Positions 55,501-64,000 of a DNA stretch of 64,000 nt are shown here, piece by piece. This DNA is from Closterium sp. NIES-65 (lineage: Eukaryota; Streptophyta; Zygnematophyceae; Desmidiales; Closteriaceae), in assembly GCA_948144175.1 (NCBI GenBank), contig CANXME010000532.1, positions 3,967,001 through 4,031,000 of the forward strand. The letters run 5' to 3'. The first letter of the stretch is position 1; every line of letters starts with the position of its first letter. The translations under genes and the position numbers were made by a program. Under the pieces are notes generated by a model that saw only the letters and a program-made list of their open reading frames with translations, ran no database searches and had not been told where the DNA came from.

Positions 55501-58500
55501 AGGCTCGACCGCGTCTACCTGGGACACACCTGAAGGGGCAGGACCCTGAGGGGGGAGGCGGACTACCGGGGGGGGACCTGGTACCAAGAAGAGCGGGGGT
55601 GGGGGGAGGGACGGAGTGCGGTAGGGGAAGAGGCGGTAGTAGGGTACCGACTCGTCGAACGTGACGTCCTGGGAGGACAGAACACGTCGAGAGGTGGGGT
55701 GGTAAAACTGCCACCCAGGAGCGTCGGGGGGGAACCCCAGGAAGACGCAGGGAGAAGCACGAGGGGACAGCTTGTCCGCAGACAGGTCGCGAACAAACGC
55801 CCGAGATCCCCAGACCCGGAACGCCGACGCATCGCCAACCTTCCCGGTCCACAGCAGGGCTGGGGAGGTCTCCGGTCGAGAGACCCTGGGGTGGAGGTTG
55901 ATCTGGTGCGCAGCGTACCTGACCGCAAACGGCCACAGAAAATGGGGAGCAGCCGCATGCATCATGGACGTACGAGCGACGTCCATGACCATGCCAATGC
56001 GGCGCTCAGCAATCCCATTCTGCTGTGGTGAGTCCGGAAGCGTGAAGGTCTGACGGATGCCTCGCGCACTACAGTAGGCACTCAGGAGGCCAGAGGAGAA
56101 CTCTCCACCTCTGTCCGAGTGCAGACGCAAAACAGGGAAGTCAGAGCCAAAGCTCCTCCGAAGCTGAAGACGAGCTGCGCGGATCCAGTCGATCAACACC
56201 TCAGTGACCTCACCCTTGCTGCGCAAGGGGAAGACTGTGGTGTAACGCGAGTAGTCGTCAACCACCAGCAGGAAGTAGCGCTCCTGACCCTGTCCACGGA
56301 CGCGGGCTGGGCCCCACACGTCCATGTGAAGCGTCTGCAACGGGGCCTCTGTCGGAGGAAACTGGGAGGAGTGAGAGGCAGCACGCTGGCGCCCCTCGAC
56401 ACAGGGGACACAGGTAGGGCCAGGGCCCGGAGGAAGGGGAGGGAGAGACCGGGGAAGACCAGACACAAGGACTCGAGAGGCCATGCCTCTGAGCCGAAGC
56501 AGAGAGGGGTGGCCAAGTCGGTGGTGCCAGAGGAGGGTCTCGTGAGACAGACGACGACACGAGCAGGGGGCAGACTCAGGACCAGACCTGGACGCTGCAG
56601 TGAACACCTGACCAGACGAAAGGACCCTACCAGACTCAGCACCTGGAGGAGAAGCAGTGGTCAGTGTGTAGAGGCTCGACCCTGGCCGACGTGTAAACGT
56701 AGCCAGGTGGCGACCTGTATCCGCCTCCGTGCAGTGGGTCACCCGCTGACAAGCAGGGGTGAACTGGTGAACACCCGCATCCTGGAGGTCAGCACCACTC
56801 ACCAAGTTCGTCGAGAACGAGGGGAGGTAGAGACCAGTCAGGGTGCCAGAGGGGGCCGCCGGACACGGGAGAACAGTGGAGAAGCGAGACAGGACAGGCC
56901 CCCCAGAGGGGTCAGCCAGGGACACCGCAACCGGCCGACTCAGCGGCGTGAGAGTGGTGCGGTCCCTAAAGAAGGAGCGAGACGCTCCAGAGTCAAGGGT
57001 GAAGGTGTGAGAGGCCGAAGCCGACACAGTACCTGAGAGGGCAGACTCACCAGCACCTGAGAGCACAGACGCACTGGCACCTAGAGCAGCAGCCTCACCA
57101 GTACCTGACGCGGCAGTACCAATGCCCGGGTCGGGCGGGAAACACCGGTAACAGTCATCCTCATCACTACCAGTCACAGCATACATAGCAGAGAGAATAG
57201 CATCAAAATCAAGATCATAAATAGCTACACCAGCCCTAGACAGCTCTCCCCAGCGGGGGATCTCAGCGGCCTCCGCAAACTGCAGACGCCAGGCGTCGGT
57301 CAGGCGGCCAAAGCAGCGGCGGGGTGTGTGGGCGCCTCCACACCTCTCCCCTGCACGGTCACCGGTGCGAAGAACGTAGGGGCAGGGACCAAGCGCACCA
57401 CCAAGCAGACGCTGCAAGTACCACTCACGGAGCTGCTGAGGGCCGGGGACGGTGCGAGAGCGCTGCTGCTGCTGTGGCTGCTGCTGCGGCTGCTGCTGCT
57501 GCTGCTGCTGGCGCTGACCACCCCCAGAGCTGCTCCGCTGGGACGAGCCACTCCGACCCCCGCCTCCACCGCCACCCCCGTCTCCACTGCCACCTCCCCC
57601 ACCAGGACCGTCGCTCCCACCGCTCCCACCGCCTCCTCCGCTACCACCTCCGCCGCCACCTCCGCCTCCACCGCCACCACCAGTACCTCCACTCCCGCCA
57701 CCACTCCCACCGCCACCCCCACTCCCTCCGCCACCCCCACCGCCTCCTCCACCGCCCCCTCTAGCTCCACCCGCTCCCTTGCCCCCTTTGCCCTTGCCAG
57801 AGCGGCGTCTGCCGCTGGGGGCAGACGCCGCGCCGACCGACTCAAAACCAGTGAGGTCGGCCGCAGCGGCAGAGGCGACAGAGGGCAGCAGGGGGGAAGG
57901 ACCACACCCCTCAAAGATGGGGGTGCAAGGGTCACCTCGAGAGGCCCCTACAGCGACAATACTCTTCTCAGCCGCTAGCAGGGACTCCTCAAGGAGGTCG
58001 ATAGTGAGAGTGGTGGGACAGACAGAGAGAAACTGGTCCCTAACGACACGGAGGGACTCAGGGAGACGGGTGACGAGAAAGTAGAGAGTGATGTACATGG
58101 GAGGAGGGTTGGCGGCGCGGAACTCAGCAGGAAGGGCAGCGCGGTAGCGAGCGTCACTAGCGCGGTGGTGGGTAATGAGGTCAGCGACAGTGGGAAAGGC
58201 AGCGAGGTCAGGGAAGAGAAAAGGGAGCATGAGGCGGCTCAGCGTAGCGGAGGAAGGGGAGGAGTAGCGTGCAACTACAGCGTCGTACAAGGCCTGAGCG
58301 GTCTTGCACTGACTAAAGTGGGCACGCTCGGAGGAAGGGAGGTGGCGACGCACAGCAAGACGTGCAGCAGCATCGCGGGTCGCCCACTTGGAGCGAACGG
58401 CGGAATCAGCATCAGGAGGAGGGGCACGGACAGCGCCAGAGACAAAGTCAAAGAGAGAGACCTCATCGACCGCATCACACAGTAAGTACAGCTGCAGGTC

Positions 58501-58569
58501 CTCAATCCATACTGCAATGTCAATGGCTCTACCCTCAGCATCAAAAGCTAGGACATTGGGGGTGGCCAT
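52585..58569 (-). CDS. Copia Gag-Pol polyprotein of the young element
   Basis: One open frame of 1994 residues from the ATG at 58567-58569. Parts by residue: gag about 1-260; Gly-rich tract about 265-345; variant zinc finger C-x13-C-x3-H-x4-C at about 395-420; aspartic protease LDSGAS at about 525; integrase HHCC region from about 680; integrase core with SDRGGEFSS at about 816 and NGIAERR at about 860; a spacer of six-residue repeats (GAEPGG, GAESGG, GAVPGG) at about 1035-1135; reverse transcriptase with YVDDLVF at about 1667; RNase H with DNKAMLAL at about 1914. This is the usual Ty1/copia order (integrase before reverse transcriptase). Gag and Pol share one frame, so gag excess would have to come from splicing or processing. 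Confidence 0.93.
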   Translation of the reverse strand: MATPNVLAFDAEGRAIDIAVWIEDLQLYLLCDAVDEVSLFDFVSGAVRAPPPDADSAVRSKWATRDAAARLAVRRHLPSSERAHFSQCKTAQALYDAVVARYSSPSSATLSRLMLPFLFPDLAAFPTVADLITHHRASDARYRAALPAEFRAANPPPMYITLYFLVTRLPESLRVVRDQFLSVCPTTLTIDLLEESLLAAEKSIVAVGASRGDPCTPIFEGCGPSPLLPSVASAAAADLTGFESVGAASAPSGRRRSGKGKGGKGAGGARGGGGGGGGGGGGSGGGGGSGGGSGGTGGGGGGGGGGGGGSGGGGGSGGSDGPGGGGGSGDGGGGGGGGRSGSSQRSSSGGGQRQQQQQQQPQQQPQQQQRSRTVPGPQQLREWYLQRLLGGALGPCPYVLRTGDRAGERCGGAHTPRRCFGRLTDAWRLQFAEAAEIPRWGELSRAGVAIYDLDFDAILSAMYAVTGSDEDDCYRCFPPDPGIGTAASGTGEAAALGASASVLSGAGESALSGTVSASASHTFTLDSGASRSFFRDRTTLTPLSRPVAVSLADPSGGPVLSRFSTVLPCPAAPSGTLTGLYLPSFSTNLVSGADLQDAGVHQFTPACQRVTHCTEADTGRHLATFTRRPGSSLYTLTTASPPGAESGRVLSSGQVFTAASRSGPESAPCSCRRLSHETLLWHHRLGHPSLLRLRGMASRVLVSGLPRSLPPLPPGPGPTCVPCVEGRQRAASHSSQFPPTEAPLQTLHMDVWGPARVRGQGQERYFLLVVDDYSRYTTVFPLRSKGEVTEVLIDWIRAARLQLRRSFGSDFPVLRLHSDRGGEFSSGLLSAYCSARGIRQTFTLPDSPQQNGIAERRIGMVMDVARTSMMHAAAPHFLWPFAVRYAAHQINLHPRVSRPETSPALLWTGKVGDASAFRVWGSRAFVRDLSADKLSPRASPCVFLGFPPDAPGWQFYHPTSRRVLSSQDVTFDESVPYYRLFPYRTPSLPPPPLFLVPGPPPVVRLPPQGPAPSGVSQVDAVEPVEVTGDSGAAAGAEPGGAESGGAEPGGAVPEGAEPGGAESGGAVPRGAEPVGAVPGGAEPGGAESGGAVPGGAEPGGAAPGGAVSRGAEPGGAEPGGAVPGGASSRREPLSPQELREWFSRRWRRAAGAGGSSAAEVTAAARPAGARTVGAGAAGSESSPRDGTAEGVGAEPAVGSPTDSAPSAAAGGSGASGVAAGGAAGVGAPAGAAGAVPAVSSVAARPRPYFVPLLQQVLGLTPPPPPLEGPQPVRSQPQLQPASPLPAPSPYAGPTGGLTERREPASRPVSPVRTERASSRGSRQRPPPVPGTHRMSLRPSTAPLRAPLPSPPASSLPTLADPESDSLRAASPTVTRLLATAVTDPSFESSAACALVTELVDFAARCRLDYAARLVTESESACPPSVGGECALSTDVLEDRQEEFQCLAAASPCLASVLLAPEGDPDALDILTPRSYAEAIEGPYSSQWQAAMDAEMASWKSTGTYVDAVPPPWANIVSGMWIFRVKRPPGSPPVFKARYVARGFSQRQGVDYFQNFSPIPKMTTLRVLLHVAAHRDYELHSLDFSTAFLQGSLHEEIWLRRPPGFTGSFPPGTQWSLRRPVYGLCQAPREWHDTLRTTLAALGFAPSTADPSLFLRTDTSLPPFYILVYVDDLVFATADTAGLAYVKSELQKRHTCTDLGELRSYLGLQITRDRARRTITLTQSHMVQQVLQRFGFTYSSPQATPLPTRHSLSALPSDESVESSGPFAELVGCLMYLMTCTRPDLAYPLSLLARFVAPGRHRPEHMAAAKRVLRYLCSTSGMGLVLGGRSPVVLTGHADASWADDQATQRSSQGYTFSLGSGSVSWRATRSSSVLGSSCEAEIYAGAMAAQELRWLTYLLTDLGEQPRSPPVLYVDNKAMLALCREQRVEHRTKHIALRYFLARELQQRGQLRLAYVASEANTADVFTKALAPCDHQRCCTQLGLVSVLPHLLSS

Positions 58570-58659
58570 GACAGCAGCTGACAGTCTCACCGGGCAGGAA
58601 GAGTCGGGTAGGTCAGCGGCGCAGGTACACAGCCCAGGAGCAGCAGCAGTCCGACAGGA

Positions 58660-59580
58660 GCAGGAGAGCAGCTCCTCTGGCGGCTCGGGCAGCTCGGGCG
58701 GCTCGGGCGGCTCGGGCGGCTCGGGCGGCTAGGGCGGCTCGGGCGGCTCGGGTGGCTAGGGCGGAGCGGGCGGCTCAGGCGGCTCGGGCGGCGGCACGGG
58801 CGGCTGGGGCAGCTCGGTGGCGGCTCACGGGCGGCTGGGACGGCGCGCGGGGAGCTCACGGGCGGCTGGGCGGGCGGCCAGGGCGGCTCACGGGCGGCGG
58901 CGGCGGCGTCAGCGGCTCACGGGCGGCGTCGGCGGCTCACGGGCGACGGCGGCTCACGGGCGGCGGCGGCGGCGTCGGCGGCTCACGGGCGGCGGCGGCG
59001 GCGTCGGCGGCTCACTGGCGACGGCAGCGGCAGCGGCGTCGACGGCTCACGGGCGGCGTCGGCGGCGTCGGCGGCTCACGCGTGGCGGCGGCGGCGTGGG
59101 CTGCTCACGGGCGGCGTCGGCAGCTCACGGGCCGGCTGAAGGCCCACGGGTGGGCGGTGCGTGGGGAGCGCCGGCTCACGGGCGGGCGGCGTGACGGGCG
59201 GGCGGCGGGACGGGCGGCGGCGTCACGGGGGGGGGTGACGGGACGGGCGGCGGCGTCACGGGCGGCGGCGTCACGGGCGGCGGTTCACGGGCGGCTGCGT
59301 CACGGGCGGCGCTCACGGGCGGCGCTAAAGGGTGGCGACGGGCGGCGGCTCACGGGCGGCGCTACGGGCGGCGGCTCACGGGGGGCGCTACGGGCGGCCG
59401 CACGGGCGGCGCTAACGGGCGGCCGCACGGGCGGCGCTACGAGCTGCGCAAAAGGCGGCGCGAACGAGCAGCCGCACCGGCGGCGCTAACGGGCGGCGCT
59501 AACGGGCGGCGCGAACGGGCGGCTCGAAAGGGCGGGCGCTAGGGCGGGCGCTAGGGCGGGCACTAGGGCGGGCGCCAGGG
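58660..59580 (-). repeat. GC-rich leader repeats of the young copia element
   Basis: Dense short repeats (gctcgggcgg, then gcggctcacgggcggc types) fill the leader between primer-binding site and gag. The arrangement matches sister copies but the unit differs. Confidence 0.85.
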
Positions 59581-59647
59581 CAGAAAAAAAAATTCTAGGT
59601 GGTGGGCCCGAAGCACAGTTCCCACAGGGGAACCTGCTCTGATTCCA

Positions 59648-59781
59648 TGTGAAGAAGTGAACGAGAGAATGGGAATGACTATGAACGAAGTGAGTACAAA
59701 TAGGAAACCCTAATTGGGTTGTACCCCCTATGGGATACCCCACTATAGCCTACAGAAACAAGTAAGCTATATGTTCTGACA
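59648..59781 (-). repeat. 5' LTR of the young copia element
   Basis: 134 bp. The primer-binding site lies immediately to its left. The target duplication agttc follows at 59782. Confidence 0.95.
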
Positions 59782-59827
59782 AGTTCCTCCATCCAGCGCC
59801 ACTGTTGCGAGTGGTAATAGCGTGCAA
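59782..59827 (+). pseudogene. Remainder of the interrupted LysM exon
   Basis: Continues the frame that was cut at 52238 (VPPSSATVASGNSVQ) and ends at a GT donor at 59828. The 5 bases agttc at its start are the target duplication. Confidence 0.6.
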
Positions 59828-59951
59828 GTGAGGTTTGGAGAACAAGGGCATTTGGGTTATAGCAATGCAATGAGTATTTGCATGCCACTTCTTTTCTTGC
59901 TTTTCAACTTTTGTTCTTTTGTCCACACTGTGCATGCAACTTCTATCCCAC

Positions 59952-60155
59952 GTGTGCCTCATGGCAGACTACGGGTCCCTGAATGCTCACAGCTGCAAGA
60001 AACGTAGGGTCAAGCCTGTGTCACCATCTCTGACATGTGGGGGAGCTTTCAACTTCAATGGTGGAGCTAAGACAGGACCGGCCAGAAATTTCAATGAATA
60101 CAATGGAAAGAAATGCTCGGGAACTGTAGGTCTGGAGTTTCTTTGTGTTCCCTAG
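59952..60155 (+). pseudogene. C-terminal exon of the LysM gene
   Basis: An open 67-codon exon ending in TAG: VCLMADYGSLNAHSCKKRRV, then SPSLTCGGAFNFN and YNGKKCSGTVGLEFLCVP. The evenly spaced Cys residues and the final GLEFLCVP suit a secreted extracellular tail. The base before the exon makes ac rather than ag at the expected acceptor. No membrane segment or kinase follows, so the product would have been secreted rather than receptor-like. Confidence 0.6.
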
Positions 60156-61321
60156 TCAGGTAGTTTGTGTTTCAATGGGGGTTAGATATTTAGTTGTTTT
60201 TGTTGACATGCATTAAGGGTACTTTTGTAGGAAAATGGGCCATAGTTTGATGATCCTACATTGTAACCACCCTAGTATAGAACACCCACGGTATTGCGTT
60301 CCGTCTAAGCAAGGAGATACAGTATGCTTATGAGTAAGTTTCTATGGCCCCTGACAAGATCAACCTAATAGGTATTAGACTTCCAAAAATCATCTAAATT
60401 CAGGCTTAAGCGGACTTCTATTTTCACAATTTTGGTGACTCGCGAAGTGCAAGTTAAATCACATGGGTGATGTGGCCCGCGGCAAAGCTAGCATTGCAAC
60501 CCTGCTGCCCTAAAACACTTCCACTTGATGTGGGTCTGAAATGAAACTTGTGAACAATGTTCAATCGAGTCAGTTATCATTTTGCCATACGTTTTTGGCG
60601 CGCTAGAGAAATGCTCAACAAAGTAGAGATTTCGTGAATTTTCGGTGTGACGTGGCTTGATGTTGTGCCACGTCGGAAGCAAATTCATGTCACGCAAGGC
60701 TGGTTCTTCAATATTGGAAATTGGTGAAGAGGGAGCAATCCTTCATTGATTTGGAAGAACCAAATGAAGAATGAGCTACAGGAGAGGCCAGGAGGCCATT
60801 TTATAGTTGTGGAAGAGCGGGAAGAGGCTAGGCGGGAAGAGGCTAGGCAGGAAGAGGCTAAGTCCCCTTTCGCTCTTGCTCTCTTGGCAGAACCAACGAA
60901 AAGTGACTTGCCATTTCCAGCTCAGGCTCGATACATTCCCTCCACATGATGAGGTCCCACCGACCTTGCAACGGCAGAGGCACGACGATCTTGTCCGGTG
61001 TGAATTCAAAGTAGCCATGCTGGAGCGACCCGGACCACCATCACATGCGTTGTCGACATGGGCCTCCCACTGCTTCACTGAGGAGAGCGGTGTCGCTCGT
61101 CAACGTTGACACATAAGCTGCCTATGGCCGCCGTCGACCGCTGCACTCGTGCCTGATTCCCGCTGACACCACCATGGACGGACTTGATCGCTCCAATCTT
61201 CCTCGTGCCCTCACTGCTGCTGACCTGATCACCGCCGTCGACATCACCTTCGCTTTGCACCGGCAAGGAGAAGCAGGGCGGGAAGGATGTTCCGCCACCC
61301 ACTGCGCGCGGACCCCAGGAG
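60156..61321. other. Intergenic DNA, no gene recognised
   Basis: Contains a short purine-rich tandem repeat (gaagaggctaggcgg type, three units at about 60829-60862). Several medium frames on both strands show no domain. Nothing here ties to the neighbouring elements. Confidence 0.45.
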
Positions 61322-61448
61322 TGTCAAACATTATATATGTTATTGTTGTGTAGGCTATAGAGGGTTAGCCTTTACGGGGTATATCATTCTAGGGTTTGCT
61401 ACTTGTATCACCCAATGTTCATAGTTCAATCACTTGTTCATTCTGACA
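61322..61448 (+). repeat. 5' LTR of the right-edge copia element
   Basis: 127 bp, TGTCAAACATTA...CATTCTGACA. No partner LTR lies within the window. Confidence 0.85.
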
Positions 61449-64000
61449 TGGTATTAAGAGCGTAGGTCCTAGCCCTAGGACCGCTTACCTAAGGGCCCAT
61501 CGTTCCGCTAGTTGCGCCCTCGTGCTCCTTCTCCTAATCGCGTCCTCGTGCGCCTCACGCCTAGTGCGCCCTCGAGCGCCCCACTTTTTTTCGGCCGCGT
61601 CGCCCGCTAGTCGCTCACGCGGCCTGTTTTTTGCCCACGTAGCCCGCTAGCCGCCCGCGCACGGCCCCTTTTCTGAGCGCGCCCCGACCCCTAGCCGCCC
61701 GTGCGACCGGCGCCGCCCACGAGCAGCCCGTAGCCGCCCGTCGACCGCCGCCTAGAGCGACGCAGCCACGCTCGTAGGCCGCCGCGACGCCCTCTCTAGG
61801 CCGCCGCCCGCGCGCTAGTTAGGCCCACGCGCAGCCACGGCCCGCCCGCTACAGCCGCCCACACGCACGCCCCCAGTCGCGCACCGCCGCGTAGCCCAGC
61901 CCGAGCCGAGCCGCGCCGCCCGAACCAAGCCGCGCTGCCCTACTGTGCCCCACCTGCAGTGACTCCTGTTCCTGTTCCTACTGTACTACTGCTTCAAGTG
62001 CAACTGATACTACTCCTGCTGCTACTACTAATGTTCCTACTGCCACTATGGCCACTCCCTCTATTCTCACCTTTGACGATGAGGGCCGCCCGATTAAGTT
62101 TGAGGTTTGGTTAGATGACCTCCACCTGTTCCTCCTGATCACTGCCAAGGACGATGTCTCCCTGTATGACCACACGTCAGGCGCTGCTCCCGCACCTCCC
62201 GCTACTGCTGACACTACTGCTCGCTCCCAGTGGCAGACCCGTGATGCCCACGCTTGCCTAGCCGTTCGCAGCCACCTGCCGCTAGATGAGCGCGAGCACT
62301 TCCGACAGCATAAGACCACTAAGGAGCTATACGACGCAGTAGTTGCGCGCTACTCCTCCCCTGTCACTGCTGCTATAGGCCGTCTCTCACTGCCCTACCT
62401 CTTCCCCGACCTGTCCGCCTTTGCCACTGTAGCTGACCTCATCACCCACCTCCGTACCAGAGACCTCCGCTACCGTGCCGCACTCCCCCCCAATTTCCTC
62501 GCCAAGAACCCCCCCCGATGTACCTCACACTGTACCACCTTGTCACCCGCCTCCCTGACTCCCTTCGCACTGTCAGGGACCAGTTTCTCGCCCTCTCCCC
62601 CACTGACCTCACTGTCGACCTCCTCGAGAAGGAACTCTTAGCAGCTGAGAAGAGCATTGTAGCTGTAGGTGCCTCTCGTGGTGACCCACGCACCCCCTTC
62701 TTTGAGGGGTGCTCCCCCTCCCCCCTCCTCCCCTCCATTGCATCTGCTGCTGCTGTCGACTACCTCGGAGCTGAGGGGGTCGGGGCTGCGTCTGCTCCTA
62801 GTGGGAGGCGCAAGGGCGGCAGGGGCAAGGGGGGCAAGGGTGGTGGAGGTGGAGGTGGGGGCGGCGGCGGTGGAGGGGGTGGGGTGGGCGAGGGTGGTGG
62901 CGGAGGTGGGAGTGGCGCGGGTGGTGGGGGGGTCCGTGGCGGCACAGGGGGTGGTGGCGGCGGCGGTGGTGGAGGTGGTGGGGGCGGTGGTGGCAGTGGT
63001 GGCGGCAGTGGAGCGGGTGGCGAGCGCGGTGGAGCGGTACAATGTGGGGGGTTTAGCGGTGGCCAGAGGCAGCAGCAGCAGCGTCCTGGTGAGACTCCCT
63101 CGCCCCAGCAGCTCCGTGAGTAGTACTCTCAGCGTGGGGGGTCTGGGGGTGGGGGTGCCTGCCTGTACGTCATCCGCACAGGTGACCGCACTGGTCAGAC
63201 CTGTGGGAGGTTTCACACGGCACACCGCTGTTTCTTTCGCCTCGACGACGCCTGGCGCGAGCAATTTCCCGACGCCTCTGAGCTGCCCCGCTGGGCTGAT
63301 CTGCTTAAGAAGGGAATTGATATCTTTGCTCTTGACTATGATGCTATCCTTGCTGCTATGTATGCATTGACTGTTAGTGTTGAGGGTGACTGTTACCTGA
63401 GTGTACCGCCCGACCCGGGTATTGGGACCAGTGAGGCTGCAGCTCTAGGTGCTAGCGCGTCTGCTCCTCCAGGTCCTGTTGAGGCTGCTGCCCTAGGTGC
63501 TAGTGCGTCTGCGTCTGCTGGTATCGCACCTAGTGAGGCACTACACACCTTCACACTGGACTCAAGTGCTTCCCGCTGTTTCTTTCGCGACCGCACTGCC
63601 TTCGAGCAACTTCCTAGAACGGTTGCTGTCTCCCTGGCTGACCCCTTAGGGGGTCCGGTCCTTGCGACCTCCACCACTGCCCTCCCTTGTCCTGCTGTCC
63701 CGTCTGGCACGCTGTCGGGCCTCTACCTCCCCTCATTCTCTACGAACTTGGTGGCGGGGTCCGCGCTCCAGGACGCGGGTGTTCACCAATTCACCCCGGC
63801 ATACGAGCGTGTGACGCACTGCACGTGTGCCCGGATGGGTCGTCACCTGGCTACCTTCACTCGGCAGCCAGGGTCGGACTTGTACACACTGACCACTGAG
63901 TCCCCTTAGGTAGCTGCGTCTGCGTCTGCGTCAGGTCAGCTTTCGGCCCCCTGCTCGTGTCGCTCCCTGTCAAACAGGACTGTCCTCTTGCACCACCGCC
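61322..64000 (+). mobile_element. Copia element, 5' part only, runs off the window
   Basis: A plus-strand short-LTR element. Its parts are: 5' LTR 61322-61448; primer-binding site TGGTATTAAGAGCG; GC-rich leader to about 61960; gag from 62048 with Gly-rich tract about 62840-63030; variant zinc finger about 63155-63235; protease near 63560; and the start of the HHCC region at the right edge. It has a few breaks in the visible part. Its sequence is closer to the fossil at 20856-26498 (both read SVASAAAVDYLGAE-like gag) than to the young element. Confidence 0.9.

Larger units (their letters stand above)
52239..59781 (-). mobile_element. Young copia element that looks whole, inserted in a LysM exon
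   Basis: A minus-strand short-LTR element of 7.5 kb with 134-bp LTRs (52239-52372 and 59648-59781) differing at one site and a perfect agttc duplication (52234-52238, 59782-59786). The primer-binding site TGGAATCAGAGCAGG lies at 59633-59647 (minus strand), and the polypurine region at 52373-52397. A single long frame covers gag to RNase H, so it looks whole. It is the youngest copia copy in the window and the best reference for the decayed ones. Confidence 0.96.

Noticed and set aside
56119-57036. 305-codon plus-strand frame
   Set aside because: It is antisense to the integrase and protease parts of the young copia polyprotein.
57328-57978. Ser/Thr/Ala-rich plus-strand frame
   Set aside because: It is the complement of the Gly-rich tract in Gag; similar mirror frames occur over every Gag copy.

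Overview
The window reads as nuclear DNA of a GC-rich green eukaryote of the plant lineage. One many-intron housekeeping gene resembles plant ATR3, and a second, decaying host locus joins legume-lectin-like, papain-like, EGF-like and LysM modules. The copia elements resemble those I associate with charophyte algae, so a zygnematophyte such as Closterium is my best guess; that is inference from family resemblance, not a database result. There are no bacterial operons, rRNA genes or CRISPR arrays.

Layout. 1-1311: no recognisable gene. 1312-7413: a minus-strand Ty1/copia element with 443-bp LTRs. 7576-13356: an apparently intact 12-exon minus-strand gene for an NADPH-dependent diflavin oxidoreductase (ATR3/NDOR1/Tah18) of cytosolic Fe-S cluster assembly. 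14723-16034: a 1.3-kb LTR element with no coding capacity (TRIM-like), identical 269-bp LTRs and a perfect 5-bp target duplication. 16490-39105: a stack of decayed short-LTR (about 125-134 bp) copia elements, several nested in each other. 39395-46636: a hAT-type DNA transposon with unusually long inverted repeats, split by a further copia copy. 46963-52238 plus 59782-60155: the host lectin / C1A peptidase / EGF / LysM locus, cut in a LysM exon by a very young copia element (52239-59781) that looks whole. 61322-64000: the start of another copia element running off the window.

Relative ages can be read from LTR differences counted by eye: TRIM-like element 0/269, LysM-exon insertion 1/134, first element about 13/443, 29409-34878 about 5/131, 17269-20081 about 8/130, 26499-39105 roughly 10 percent. 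This order fits the nesting. Most of the window is retroelement fossil; only ATR3 looks like a working host gene, and the lectin-peptidase-LysM locus looks like a recently lost one. Exon joins were worked out by eye from GT/AG sites, reading frame and resemblance to ATR3, with no transcript data.
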